DNA of 64,000 nucleotides from Spiroplasma alleghenense (GTDB taxonomy: Bacteria > Bacillota_I > Bacilli_A > Mycoplasmatales > Mycoplasmataceae), in the NCBI RefSeq assembly GCF_003363775.1, contig NZ_CP031376.1, positions 62,001 to 126,000 of the forward strand, in the 5' to 3' direction. Shown here one piece after another: positions 56,130-64,000 of the stretch (position 1 is its first letter; each line of letters opens with the position of its first letter). Below the pieces are notes generated by a model that did no database searches, was not told the origin of the DNA, and saw only the letters and a program-made list of their open reading frames with translations. The position numbers and the translations under genes are program-made.

Positions 56130-58310
56130 ATGAACGAAAATATTATAAGGGATTTAAACCCAGACCAATTAGAAGCTGTAACAATTACCCAAGTTCCTTT
56201 AAGGGTAATTGCTGGTGCTGGAAGTGGTAAAACCAAAGTTATTACAACAAAAATTGCGTACCTAATTAATGAACTTAAAATTCCGGCTTGAAGAATCTTA
56301 GCAGTAACATTTACTAACAAGGCTACTAAGGAAATGAAAAGCAGAGTTAGTTCTTTGATTTCAGATACTAGAGGTAATCCCTTTATTAGTACATTCCATG
56401 CTTTTTGTGTTAGGGTTCTAAGAGAAGAGTATGCAAATGTAAATCTTGAAAAAAACTTTTTAATAATTGACAATTCAGACCAAAGAATAATTGTAAGCAA
56501 AATTTTAAAATCAATTAATGTAGGTCCTGATTTGGTGAGAAAATATGAAAAAATTGCTTTAAGCAAAATTTCATCTTGAAAGAATCAGTTTTTAACCCCT
56601 GATGATGTTTCTGGTTTTGCTACTAGTGAAATGGATTTTCAAATGGCTAAAACATACAAAAACTATATAAAAGAATTACAAAAAACAAACTCAGTGGATT
56701 TTGATGACTTAATACTGTTAACTCATCAGTTATTTAAAAATAATCTTGAAGTTCAAAAAAAATGACGAGACAAGTTTGATTACGTCTTGGTTGACGAGTT
56801 TCAAGATACCAATGATGTTCAATTCGATTTGATAAACTGACTAACAAAAGATAAAAATAATTTAACTGTTGTTGGTGATCCAGACCAAACCATATATTCT
56901 TGAAGAGGTGCTAAAGTAAATATTATTTTAAACTTTAAGCAAGCTTACAAAAACGCTCAAACTGTTGTTTTAAAAGAAAATTACCGTTCAACACAAAATA
57001 TTCTAAATCTTGCTAGCGATTTTATCACTAATAATAAAAATCGTGAATCAAAGGCGGTTTTCTCAAATAACCCGGTGGGGGAGAAGATCTCATTAAAAGA
57101 GACTGCTTCAAAAGCATTTGAAGCTAAATTTGTAACTCAAAAAATTAAGGAATTAGTTGATTCAGGTAATTACAAATATTCAGATTTTTACATTCTTTAT
57201 AGAATCAATGCTTGATCGCTTGAGTTTGAAAAGAGTTTAGGAATAGCTAAAATACCTTTCCAATTAGTTGGAGGTTTAAAATTTAGAGACCGAAAGGTTA
57301 TCAAAGATATTTTGGCACTTCTTAAACTAGCGGCTTTTGGAGATAATCTGGCTGCTTTAAGAGTTTTAAACTTTATTCCAAAAGTAGGTGCGGTTACAAT
57401 TGAAAAAATTGAGCAAAAGGCTGTTGAACAAGGAATTTCGATCTACAGTCTCTTAACAGAACATAAAATTGATGCCTTGAACATATCCAAACACTTGGAA
57501 TATTTATGCGATGCATTAGGTGAAGCTAAGGAAATGCTCCTGGAAATGCCGAGAATCGATGAATTCACAAAATTCTTACTTCAAAAAACCGGTTATGAAG
57601 AGCGTCTTAAATTTTTGAATAAAGATGACGATGACTTGCAAAATCTACAAGCTTTTTTAGACCAAGTTAAGTCATATGATGATGAATTTAATGTTGAACA
57701 AGCGGGAGAAGAAAATCATGTCTTAGCATTTCTACAAAACGAAGCATTAGAAAGTTCAGAATTAGATAATTTTACTGCTAATAAGGTCACATTATTAACT
57801 GTTCATGCTGCAAAAGGTTTAGAAAATAAAGTTGTTTTTATCACTGGATTAAACAATGCTGTATTTCCGCTAAAATCAGCTTTTAGTTCAGTTGAAGCAA
57901 TTGAGGAAGAGCGTCGCGCGCTATATGTTGCAATTACTAGGGCTGAAGAAAGATTGTTTATATCATATGTTTCGGGAGAACGCTCTTATATTTCTGATGG
58001 AGAACTTTCTGCAAGTATGTTTATTAAAGAATTAAATCAGGAATTATGCGATTTTGAAAAAAATATTTTCTTCCACTCTGATGGAGCAATGAGTTCTAAT
58101 CAATATAATAACTTTAGTGAAAGTTTGCCTAAAGCTCAGAAAATCGATTCAGAATATAAAAAAGGTATTCTGGTTGAACATTTAGCCTTCGGTAAAGGTG
58201 TTGTTACTAAGGTATTGGACCGTCAAGTAATGGTGGCTTTTGATAACCCGCAATTTGGTGCTATTTCTGTTGCAATAAATAGCCCAGCACTAAAAGTAAT
58301 AAAACACTAA
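56130..58310 (+). CDS. pcrA: UvrD/PcrA-type DNA helicase
   Basis: A superfamily 1A 3'-5' helicase involved in excision repair and rolling-circle replication. The 726-residue product shows motif I VIAGAGSGKTKVI, Ia VTFTNKATKEMKSR, STFHAFCVRVLR, motif II DYVLVDEFQDTND, motif III VVGDPDQTIYSWRGA, IV ENYRSTQNIL, V TVHAAKGLENKVVF and VI ERRALYVAITRAEERLF. Seven or more tryptophans are TGA. A GGAG site precedes the ATG at 56130. The C-terminal region (residues about 690-726) resembles the Tudor-like RNA polymerase contact of PcrA (GILVEHLAFGKGVVTKV). Length is normal. Confidence 0.95.
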
Positions 58311-58321
58311 AATAAAAGGTA

Positions 58322-58349
58322 TTTACAAATTATATAAAAAGTTTATAAT
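58322..58349 (+). promoter_or_regulatory. Promoter of ptsH
   Basis: TTTACA (58322-58327), 16 bases, TATAAT (58344-58349), 30 bases before the ptsH ATG. Confidence 0.65.
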
Positions 58350-58378
58350 TATTAAAGTAGCGATAGGAGGATTATAAA

Positions 58379-58642
58379 ATGGCACAATTTACTGCAAAAG
58401 TAATTGACAAAGTAGGTTTGCATGCAAGACCTGCGTCAGTTTTAGCTAAAGAAGCTTCAAAATTCCAATCAGATATCAAAATTAAATCTGATGGAAAAGA
58501 AGGTAATCTAAAATCAATCATGAACGTAATGGCATTAGCGATTAAATCAGGAGCTGAAATTACCATTGAAGCTAAAGGAGCAGACGAAGCTGACGCGATA
58601 GCTGCAATTGAAAAAGCAATGAAAGAAAACGAAATTATCTAA
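58379..58642 (+). CDS. ptsH: Phosphocarrier protein HPr
   Basis: HPr carries phosphate from Enzyme I to the sugar permeases. The 87-residue product has the active-site KVGLHARPAS with His15 and the regulatory site GNLKSIMNVM with Ser46, which HprK (20999) phosphorylates. Length and sequence are standard. A strong GGAGG site precedes the ATG and its own promoter and terminator make it a single-gene unit, which allows a high level of expression. ptsI follows downstream with separate control, unlike the ptsHI operon of many Firmicutes. Confidence 0.98.
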   Translation: MAQFTAKVIDKVGLHARPASVLAKEASKFQSDIKIKSDGKEGNLKSIMNVMALAIKSGAEITIEAKGADEADAIAAIEKAMKENEII

Positions 58643-58654
58643 TATTTCACTTTG

Positions 58655-58678
58655 AAAATCACCTTGGTGATTTTTTTT
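58655..58678 (+). terminator. Terminator after ptsH
   Basis: AAAATCACC (58655-58663) and GGTGATTTT (58666-58674) with a two-base centre and a long T-run. Confidence 0.85.
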
Positions 58679-58785
58679 ATTTTTGGAAAATAGCTTCTAA
58701 AATTAATAATTTTTTCTATGAAAAAAAATGAGTTTTAGAAAAATTAAAATGTATAATTAGTATTGAACATAAAAGGGAGATATAT

Positions 58786-60510
58786 ATGAGTAAAAAATTA
58801 ACCGGAATCGGAGCTAGTGATGGAATCGCGATTGCTAAAACTTATCTTTTAGTTGAAGACCACATTAAAGTTACTGATTCAAAAGCAAAAGATGTTGAAA
58901 AGGAATTAAAATTAATTGAATCATCTCTTGCTAAAGCAAAAGCAGACTTGAGTAATTTACAAAAGATTGCTATGGAAAAATTAGGACCTGAAAAGGCAGC
59001 TATTTTTGAGGCTCACGAGCAAATCCTAGAAGATCCAGCAATGAGTGATGAATGAAACCAAATCGTTAAAAATGAAGGTTTAAATGCTGCTTTTGCAGTT
59101 AAATCAGTCGCTGATAAATATTCAGCAATGTTTTTAGCAATGGATGATGATTACTTTAAAGAAAGAGCAGCAGATGTAAAAGATGTAACCGAAAGATTAA
59201 TTCGCTACATTTTAGGAATGCCAGTTTTAGACTTAGCAACAATCAACGAAGAAGTTATTATTGTTGCTGATGATTTAACTCCAAGTCAAACTGCTCAACT
59301 AAACCCAAAATTTGTTAAAGGTTTTGCTACAAACATCGGGGGAAGAACTAGCCATGCTGCTATTATGGCGCGAAGCTTAGAAATTCCAGCAGTATTGGGT
59401 TTAAAAAATATTACCTCAACTGTTAAAAGTGGTGAAATCATTGCTATTGATGGAGAATCAGGAGAACTTGAAATTGCTCCAGCAAAAGTAGCTGAGTGAA
59501 AAGAAAAATCAGAAAATTTCTTAAAATTTAAAAAAGAATTAGAATCGTTTAAAGATAAAAAAACTGTTACAAAAGACGGTTATGATAAGTTCATCCTTGA
59601 AGGGAACATTGGTTCTCCAAAAGATGTTGAAGGTGTCTTAAATAATGGTGGGGAAGGAATCGGTTTATTCCGTTCAGAATTCTTATACATGGATAACGAC
59701 CACTTCCCAACTGAAGAAGAACAATTTGTTGCTTATAAAAAAGTAGTTGAAGACATGAAAGGTCATGTAACAATAATCAGAACTCTGGATATTGGAGGAG
59801 ATAAAAAACTTTCTTACTTTAAATTTCCAGAAGAAATGAACCCATTTTTAGGATATCGTGCAATTAGATTTACATTAGACCGTAAAGATATTTTTAGAGA
59901 ACAAATTAGAGCTTTATTAAGAGCTAGTGCATTTGGTCCTTTAGGAATTATGTTCCCGATGATTGCCACAATCGATGAATTTAAGGCAGCAAAACAATTT
60001 ACTCTCGACTGTAAAAAAGAACTTGAAAAAGAAGGGGTAAAAGTAGGAAAAGATTTACAAATCGGAATGATGGTGGAAATTCCTGCTGCTGCTGTAAACG
60101 CTGAAAAATTTGCAAAACACGCAGATTTCTTCTCTGTGGGAACAAATGATTTAGTTCAATATTCAATGGCTGCTGACAGAATGAGTGAAAATGTTACCTA
60201 CCTATACCAACCATACAATCCTTCAATTTTGAGATTATTAAAAATGACAATTGATGGAGCTCACAAACATGGTAAATGAGCTGGAATGTGTGGGGAAATG
60301 GCTGGAGAACCCAAAGCGTTGCCATTACTAATGGGTTTAGGATTAGATGCATTTAGTATGTCTGCAACAAGTATTTTAAGAGCAAGAAGCATTATGTCAA
60401 AACTTGACTTAAAAGACACACAAAAACTAGCAGAACAAGCGTTAGATTGTGAAACAACTGATGATGTAATTAAACTAGTTGACGAATTGCTAAAAAAAGC
60501 TAAAGTTTAA
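58786..60510 (+). CDS. ptsI: PTS Enzyme I (phosphoenolpyruvate-protein phosphotransferase)
   Basis: Enzyme I starts the PTS by taking phosphate from phosphoenolpyruvate. The 574-residue product has the phosphohistidine motif [13 protein letters not shown] with His190, the HPr-binding helical region before it, the TIM-barrel motifs [32 protein letters not shown] and [16 protein letters not shown], and the active-site cysteine loop [12 protein letters not shown]. Tryptophans at 59053, 59497 and 60280 are TGA. A TATAAT at 58752-58757 lies before a GGGAGA ribosome binding site. Length is normal. Confidence 0.98.
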
Positions 60511-60524
60511 AAACAATCATTTCT

Positions 60525-60553
60525 AAAAACTACTTTTATAAGTAGTTTTTTTA
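60525..60553 (+). terminator. Terminator after ptsI
   Basis: AAAAACTACTT (60525-60535) and AAGTAGTTTTT (60540-60550) around TTAT. Confidence 0.85.
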
Positions 60554-60607
60554 TTTTCCAATCCACAATGCTTTATTTACTTGCGAAATAAAGTTGGAGG
60601 ATAAAAT

Positions 60608-60967
60608 ATGAACGAAAAAATAGAAATTGATTTTAGAAAAATAAAAATAATAATTGGTCAGGAAAAAGGTAAACCGTGTGTCTGGGTTGCGGACGGAAGC
60701 GCAACACCCGTTGATGTCAAATCATTTATTAATAAAATGCAACCAACAACTTTTGATAAAACCAGATACAATAAAGACATAAGAAAATGTTTAAGGGAGT
60801 ATGAAATCAAAATGTCAAAATGTTCACAAGAAATTGAGCAAGAGTTAATCAAGGCTCATAAAATTTGAGAAGAAAGATTGCAAAAAGATCGCGAATTTTA
60901 CCAAGCAAGAATTGATAAATTAGAAAAAATATTAATTCAAAATAATTTGATAAAAGAATTAGATTAA
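60608..60967 (+). CDS. Uncharacterised 119-residue protein between ptsI and crr
   Basis: Not recognised. The product starts MNEKIEIDFRKIKIIIGQEK after a TTGGAGG site and has a short basic N-terminal beta-like part with GKPCVWVADGSATP, then a charged helical region (residues about 55-119) likely to be coiled coil. One tryptophan is TGA (60868). It is a single-gene unit by spacing. The position between ptsI and crr may be chance or may indicate a PTS accessory role; I cannot tell which. Confidence 0.7.
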
Positions 60968-61079
60968 ATAATTGTCTGAATTTAATTATATTAAATTCTT
61001 TTCATAACATAACTATGTAAAATAATTTATAAAATATCGTTTATAAATGGTATTATATTAATGTAATCGGAGGATGAAT

Positions 61080-61556
61080 ATGAGTTTATTTAGTAAAAAT
61101 AAAGATGTACAAATATTTGCACCATGTGATGGTGAAATAATTGGTCTTGAAAAAGTAGAAGACGAAGTTTTCTCGGAAAAAATGCTTGGAGATGGTTTTG
61201 CAATCGATCCAGCAAATGGTGATTTTGTAGCACCAATGGAAGGAAAACTAGTTACAGTTTTTCCTTCAGGACATGCATATGGAATTAAGCATAAATCAGG
61301 TCTTGAAGCTTTATTACACATCGGTTTAGATACTGTAAGCCTTGATGGTGTTGGTTTTGATATCAAAGTGAAACAAGGAGAATCAGTTAAAGTTGGAGCT
61401 CCTCTTGTAATGGTTGATTTGGAAGGAATTAGAAGTAAAGTTCCTTCTTTAAAAACTCCATTAGTTTTCACTCAAGATTCACTTGAAGGTAAAACTATCG
61501 AAGTACTTGCAAAAGGAAAAGTAAAAAAAGGCGATTTAATAGCAGTCATAAAATAA
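61080..61556 (+). CDS. crr: PTS IIA component, glucose family
   Basis: A soluble IIA(Glc)-type protein that passes phosphate from HPr to the sugar permease. The 158-residue product shows the start IFAPCDGEIIGLEKVEDEVF, LGDGFAIDPANGDFVAP, and histidines in PSGHAYGIK (His65) and EALLHIGLDTV (His80), the pair equivalent to His75 and His90 of the E. coli protein. I choose the ATG at 61080 because GGAGG (61069-61073) is directly next to the earlier ATG at 61074 and six bases from this one. It stands alone rather than being fused to IIB/IIC. A terminator follows. Confidence 0.93.
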   Translation: MSLFSKNKDVQIFAPCDGEIIGLEKVEDEVFSEKMLGDGFAIDPANGDFVAPMEGKLVTVFPSGHAYGIKHKSGLEALLHIGLDTVSLDGVGFDIKVKQGESVKVGAPLVMVDLEGIRSKVPSLKTPLVFTQDSLEGKTIEVLAKGKVKKGDLIAVIK

Positions 61557-61583
61557 AAAAACGGAATTTAATTTCCGTTTTTT
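61556..61583. terminator. Bidirectional terminator between crr and the SOD-like gene
   Basis: AAAAAACGGAA and TTCCGTTTTTT flank TTTAAT. The two converging genes end at 61556 (plus) and 61611 (minus). Confidence 0.85.
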
Positions 61584-61610
61584 GCTTATTATATAATCTC
61601 TTCTAATCTC

Positions 61611-62222
61611 TTATTTTAAAGCATTTGCATAAATTTCTTGAACATAATCTCAATCAATGATTGTAAGTAGGTTTTCGACATATTTTTCGCGATCATTGGC
61701 ATAATCAACAATGTATGCGTGTTCTCAAAGGCATAATCCAATTAATGGAGTCATGCCCAAAAATCATGGATTATCCTGATTGAAAGTGTTGTAAACACGC
61801 ATATTCTTATTTCTGTCTAAAACTAGTCACGTTCATCCACTTCCGAAGATTGACAATGCATTTCTAATCATCTCTTTGCAAAATTCATCTAGAGTGCTAA
61901 AGTTTTTAAAGATGGCATCTTTTAGAATACCTTCTTTTAAAGTTACATCTTTTTTGAAGTTCTTAAAGAAAAAGTTTAAATTCATTAAACCCCCGCCGTA
62001 TTGGCGAACAAGAATATGGAGTTCTTTTGGCAGGCTTAAGTAGCTTTTAACCAAATCATTTAGATCCTCCACGAATCTTGGTAATGGGTAGGAACCCAAT
62101 CCTTTGTTAAGTTTGTCTTCATATTCAAGATGAAACTTGTTGTAGTGTAAATCGATTTGTTCTTTTGAAAGTACTGGTTCAAGGAAACTGGTTCCCTGGT
62201 CTAGTTCTATTCTTTTAAACAT
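61611..62222 (-). CDS. Iron/manganese superoxide dismutase-like protein lacking two metal ligands
   Basis: The 203-residue product aligns along its length with Fe/Mn superoxide dismutases: LSKEQIDLHYNKFHLEYEDK with His26, VRQYGGGLMNLNFFF, FGSGWTWLVLD and GLCLWEHAYIVDY with His168. Of the four metal ligands only His26 and His168 remain: the second (the H of GGHANH) is Leu82, and the aspartate of DxWEHAY is Cys164. The gateway histidine is Phe30. Loss of two ligands makes normal dismutase activity unlikely. A GAAGGA site precedes the ATG. It is a single minus-strand gene. It may bind a different metal, or have only a structural role. Confidence 0.82.
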
Positions 62223-62321
62223 TTATTTCCTTCTCTCTATTTAACACATAAGATAATATTATATTAATAATTAAAAATTGCATTATTAAAGTAAAATTAA
62301 TTTATATGGAGGTCATTATTT

Positions 62322-63353
62322 ATGCAAAAACAAGACAAAAAATCTGATTTTAATGAAGACGCAAGACAAAAAATCAAAGAAAACAAAAAAGGATGGGAAA
62401 AGGTTCAAATACCCAGCCGGTGAGTTGACGGTAACTTTCCTTTTAATTTCAGTACCTATATTGATAAAAATATAGGAATAATATTTTTTATAACTGGATT
62501 AATTGTACCGTTTTTTTCAGGACTTGTTTTAAGATTGGCTTTCTCCCTTGATGGTGGTTTTTCAGATGGATTAGGTTTAATCAATTTGGCTATCAGCATT
62601 GTTTCAAACGGGATTGGATTCTTTATTATTTGAGACAAGCGACGCTCGCTTATGTTTAAAACAACCTTATTTATGTACTATGCTTATGTTGTTTTGCCAA
62701 TAGTGTTATCGCTATTACTGTCTCCAATTGGTTTCTTAGGTATTCCTGATTATTGAACAAGTTCAATTTTATTGTTGATTCAAGCGATTGTATTATTAAC
62801 TTTAATTTACTGAGTTTTTAGTCGTGTTGATGAACTAAAATCAAGGGTTTATAAGACTTTAAAACAAAACTTTAAAATGCTACTTTTAGTGGCGGCAATT
62901 GGTGCAGCATCGATATTCATTCTCTCATTAATTTATGGAACAATTAGTAGTGCTCTTGGATTTTCTCAAAATAACTCAGAAAATCAAGAAAGTTTAGTTC
63001 GACCTTTAACACAAGGGAATCTTGGTTCACAAATTTTATACATTATTTCACTATTTGTATTTACCGTAATTGTCGCTCCATTAATGGAGGAGATAGTATT
63101 TAGGGACGGAGTCTTTACTGGTGCTTCAAACCGTTGAATTGGCTGAATAATGTCTGCAGTTCTATTTGCCTACATTCATATATCTGCTACCGGGGACTTT
63201 GAGCACTTATTAGAGTATTTAATTGCAGGAATTGTTTTAGCAACTGCCTTTAATATATGCCGTGGTAATGTGACTTATACTTGATTTATTCATGCGACAA
63301 GCAACTTAATTTCATTTATAATGATATTGGTGAGTGTTTATGCAATTAATTAA
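62322..63353 (+). CDS. CPBP-family intramembrane metalloprotease
   Basis: The 343-residue membrane protein has about eight helices and the CPBP (CAAX protease/bacteriocin-processing) motifs in order: LMEEIVFRDGVF, then SAVLFAYIHIS and the final WFIHATSNLISF, which supply the glutamates and histidines of the metal site. The first 40 residues are a charged cytoplasmic segment. Several tryptophans are TGA. A GGAGGT site precedes the ATG. Its end overlaps the start of the pseudouridine synthase gene by 14 bases, so the two are co-translated. The substrate is not known. Confidence 0.87.
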
Positions 63354-64000
63354 AGTTCAAAGCAATGATACGGGTCAGTCGCTTTTTAAGTTCATTAAAA
63401 AACGCTATTCAGATACTCCGCTTTCAGTAATTTATAAGTGATTTAGAACCGGTAAAATTAAGGTTAATGGTAAAAAAATCAGGGATCAAAAATTTTTAAT
63501 TAATCTTGGTGATGAAATAATGGTTTTTGATACTAATAGAACTCTTGTAAGAGATAATTTTAAAGAGGCTGATTTCTCAGATTTAGAAATTGTTTATGAG
63601 GATAACAATATTTTGATTGTAGATAAACCTCATAATTTAGAGATTCATTCTCCGATTAACATTGCCCTAGATGATCAGGTTAAATCTTATTTGGTTTCTA
63701 AAGGTGAATATGCACCAGAAGAAGAAAATAGCTTTGTTGTTAGTCACGTTCATCGAATTGACAAACTAACTAGAGGATTGGTAATATATGCTAAAAATCG
63801 TCAAGCTCTAGAAAGTCTAAGTGAGGCTATTAATGACAAAAATAAAATAAAAAAAACTTATTGAGCTAATCTTGAAAGAAAAGTTAATAATAATTTGGAG
63901 GCTGTGGGTTGAATTAAGTATGACTCGGATTTACAAAAAGCGATTTTTCAAGAAGACGAGGATGAGGGATATAAAAAAGTTCAAACCAGCTTTTATCCTT
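63340..64000 (+). CDS. Pseudouridine synthase, RluA/RluC/RluD family (partial)
   Basis: The gene runs past the end of the window; 220 codons are seen. It starts with an S4 RNA-binding domain (KFIKKRYSDTPLSVIYKWFR, KIKVNGKKI) followed by the catalytic domain with DLEIVYEDNNILIVDKPHNL and the active-site HRIDKLTRGLVIYAK, where the aspartate is the catalytic residue. This arrangement fits enzymes that modify 23S rRNA (RluC or RluD types); the exact target cannot be set from this part. The ATG at 63340 lies within the last codons of the CPBP gene. Two tryptophans are TGA. Confidence 0.9.

Overview
The window is a chromosome segment of a mollicute that reads UGA as tryptophan. Nearly every conserved protein (AtpA, SecA, UvrA, Lgt, NrdJ, PtsI) is cut by in-frame TGA codons at tryptophan positions and becomes full length only under genetic code 4. 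Base composition is strongly AT-rich, transcription units are short and end in clear intrinsic terminators, and starts include TTG and GTG after AGGTGAT-like ribosome binding sites. The tmRNA tag (starts ANKKRES, contains EMPAFMINN, ends VALAA) resembles tags of the Spiroplasma/Mesoplasma/Entomoplasma group. I infer an Entomoplasmatales member; the species cannot be named from this.

Layout. 1-5791: F1Fo ATP synthase operon (atpB end to atpC) and its terminator. 5865-7403: minus-strand 5'-3' exonuclease and YigZ-family gene. 7547-11315: P-type cation ATPase and a nucleoside deoxyribosyltransferase. 11362-14343: secA with an unusual tail. 14366-26018: uvrB, uvrA, folC, an ECF S component open into hprK, two lgt genes, whiA and a small regulator. 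26019-34064: rhodanese-like gene, secG, rnr, smpB, tmRNA, a degenerate GGDEF-EAL-like membrane protein, mgtE and trmB. 34070-42263: a membrane protein, two BMP-type lipoproteins, and a two-domain ABC ATPase with two permeases (likely nucleoside import). 42463-45002: unrecognised genes. 45200-49301: cobalamin cluster. 49397-58310: deoD, tsaD, rpiR-type regulator, manA, asnS, glycosyltransferase, RDD protein and pcrA. 58379-61583: ptsH, ptsI and crr around an unknown gene. 61611-64000: SOD-like protein, CPBP protease and a partial pseudouridine synthase.

How the genes work together. Nucleotide supply is a recurring theme: BMP/ABC importer, purine nucleoside phosphorylase, deoxyribosyltransferase and ribonucleotide reductase. 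The reductase is class II (adenosylcobalamin-dependent), not the class Ib NrdEF usual in Mollicutes. It sits with an ECF substrate-binding membrane protein joined in frame to a CobA/BtuR-type adenosyltransferase, and with a small anchored extracytoplasmic protein. This reads as a compact system to take up cobalamin, adenosylate it and use it for dNTP synthesis. HPr, Enzyme I, IIA(Glc) and HPr kinase form a PTS regulatory core; hprK itself follows an S component without any intervening stop codon.

The most notable observations are the B12/NrdJ cluster, the two stop-less S-component junctions, the SecA tail with two related repeats, a GGDEF-EAL-like protein lacking catalytic motifs, a tandem lgt pair in which one copy lost its HGG histidine and gained a long charged insertion, and an SOD-like protein lacking two metal ligands.
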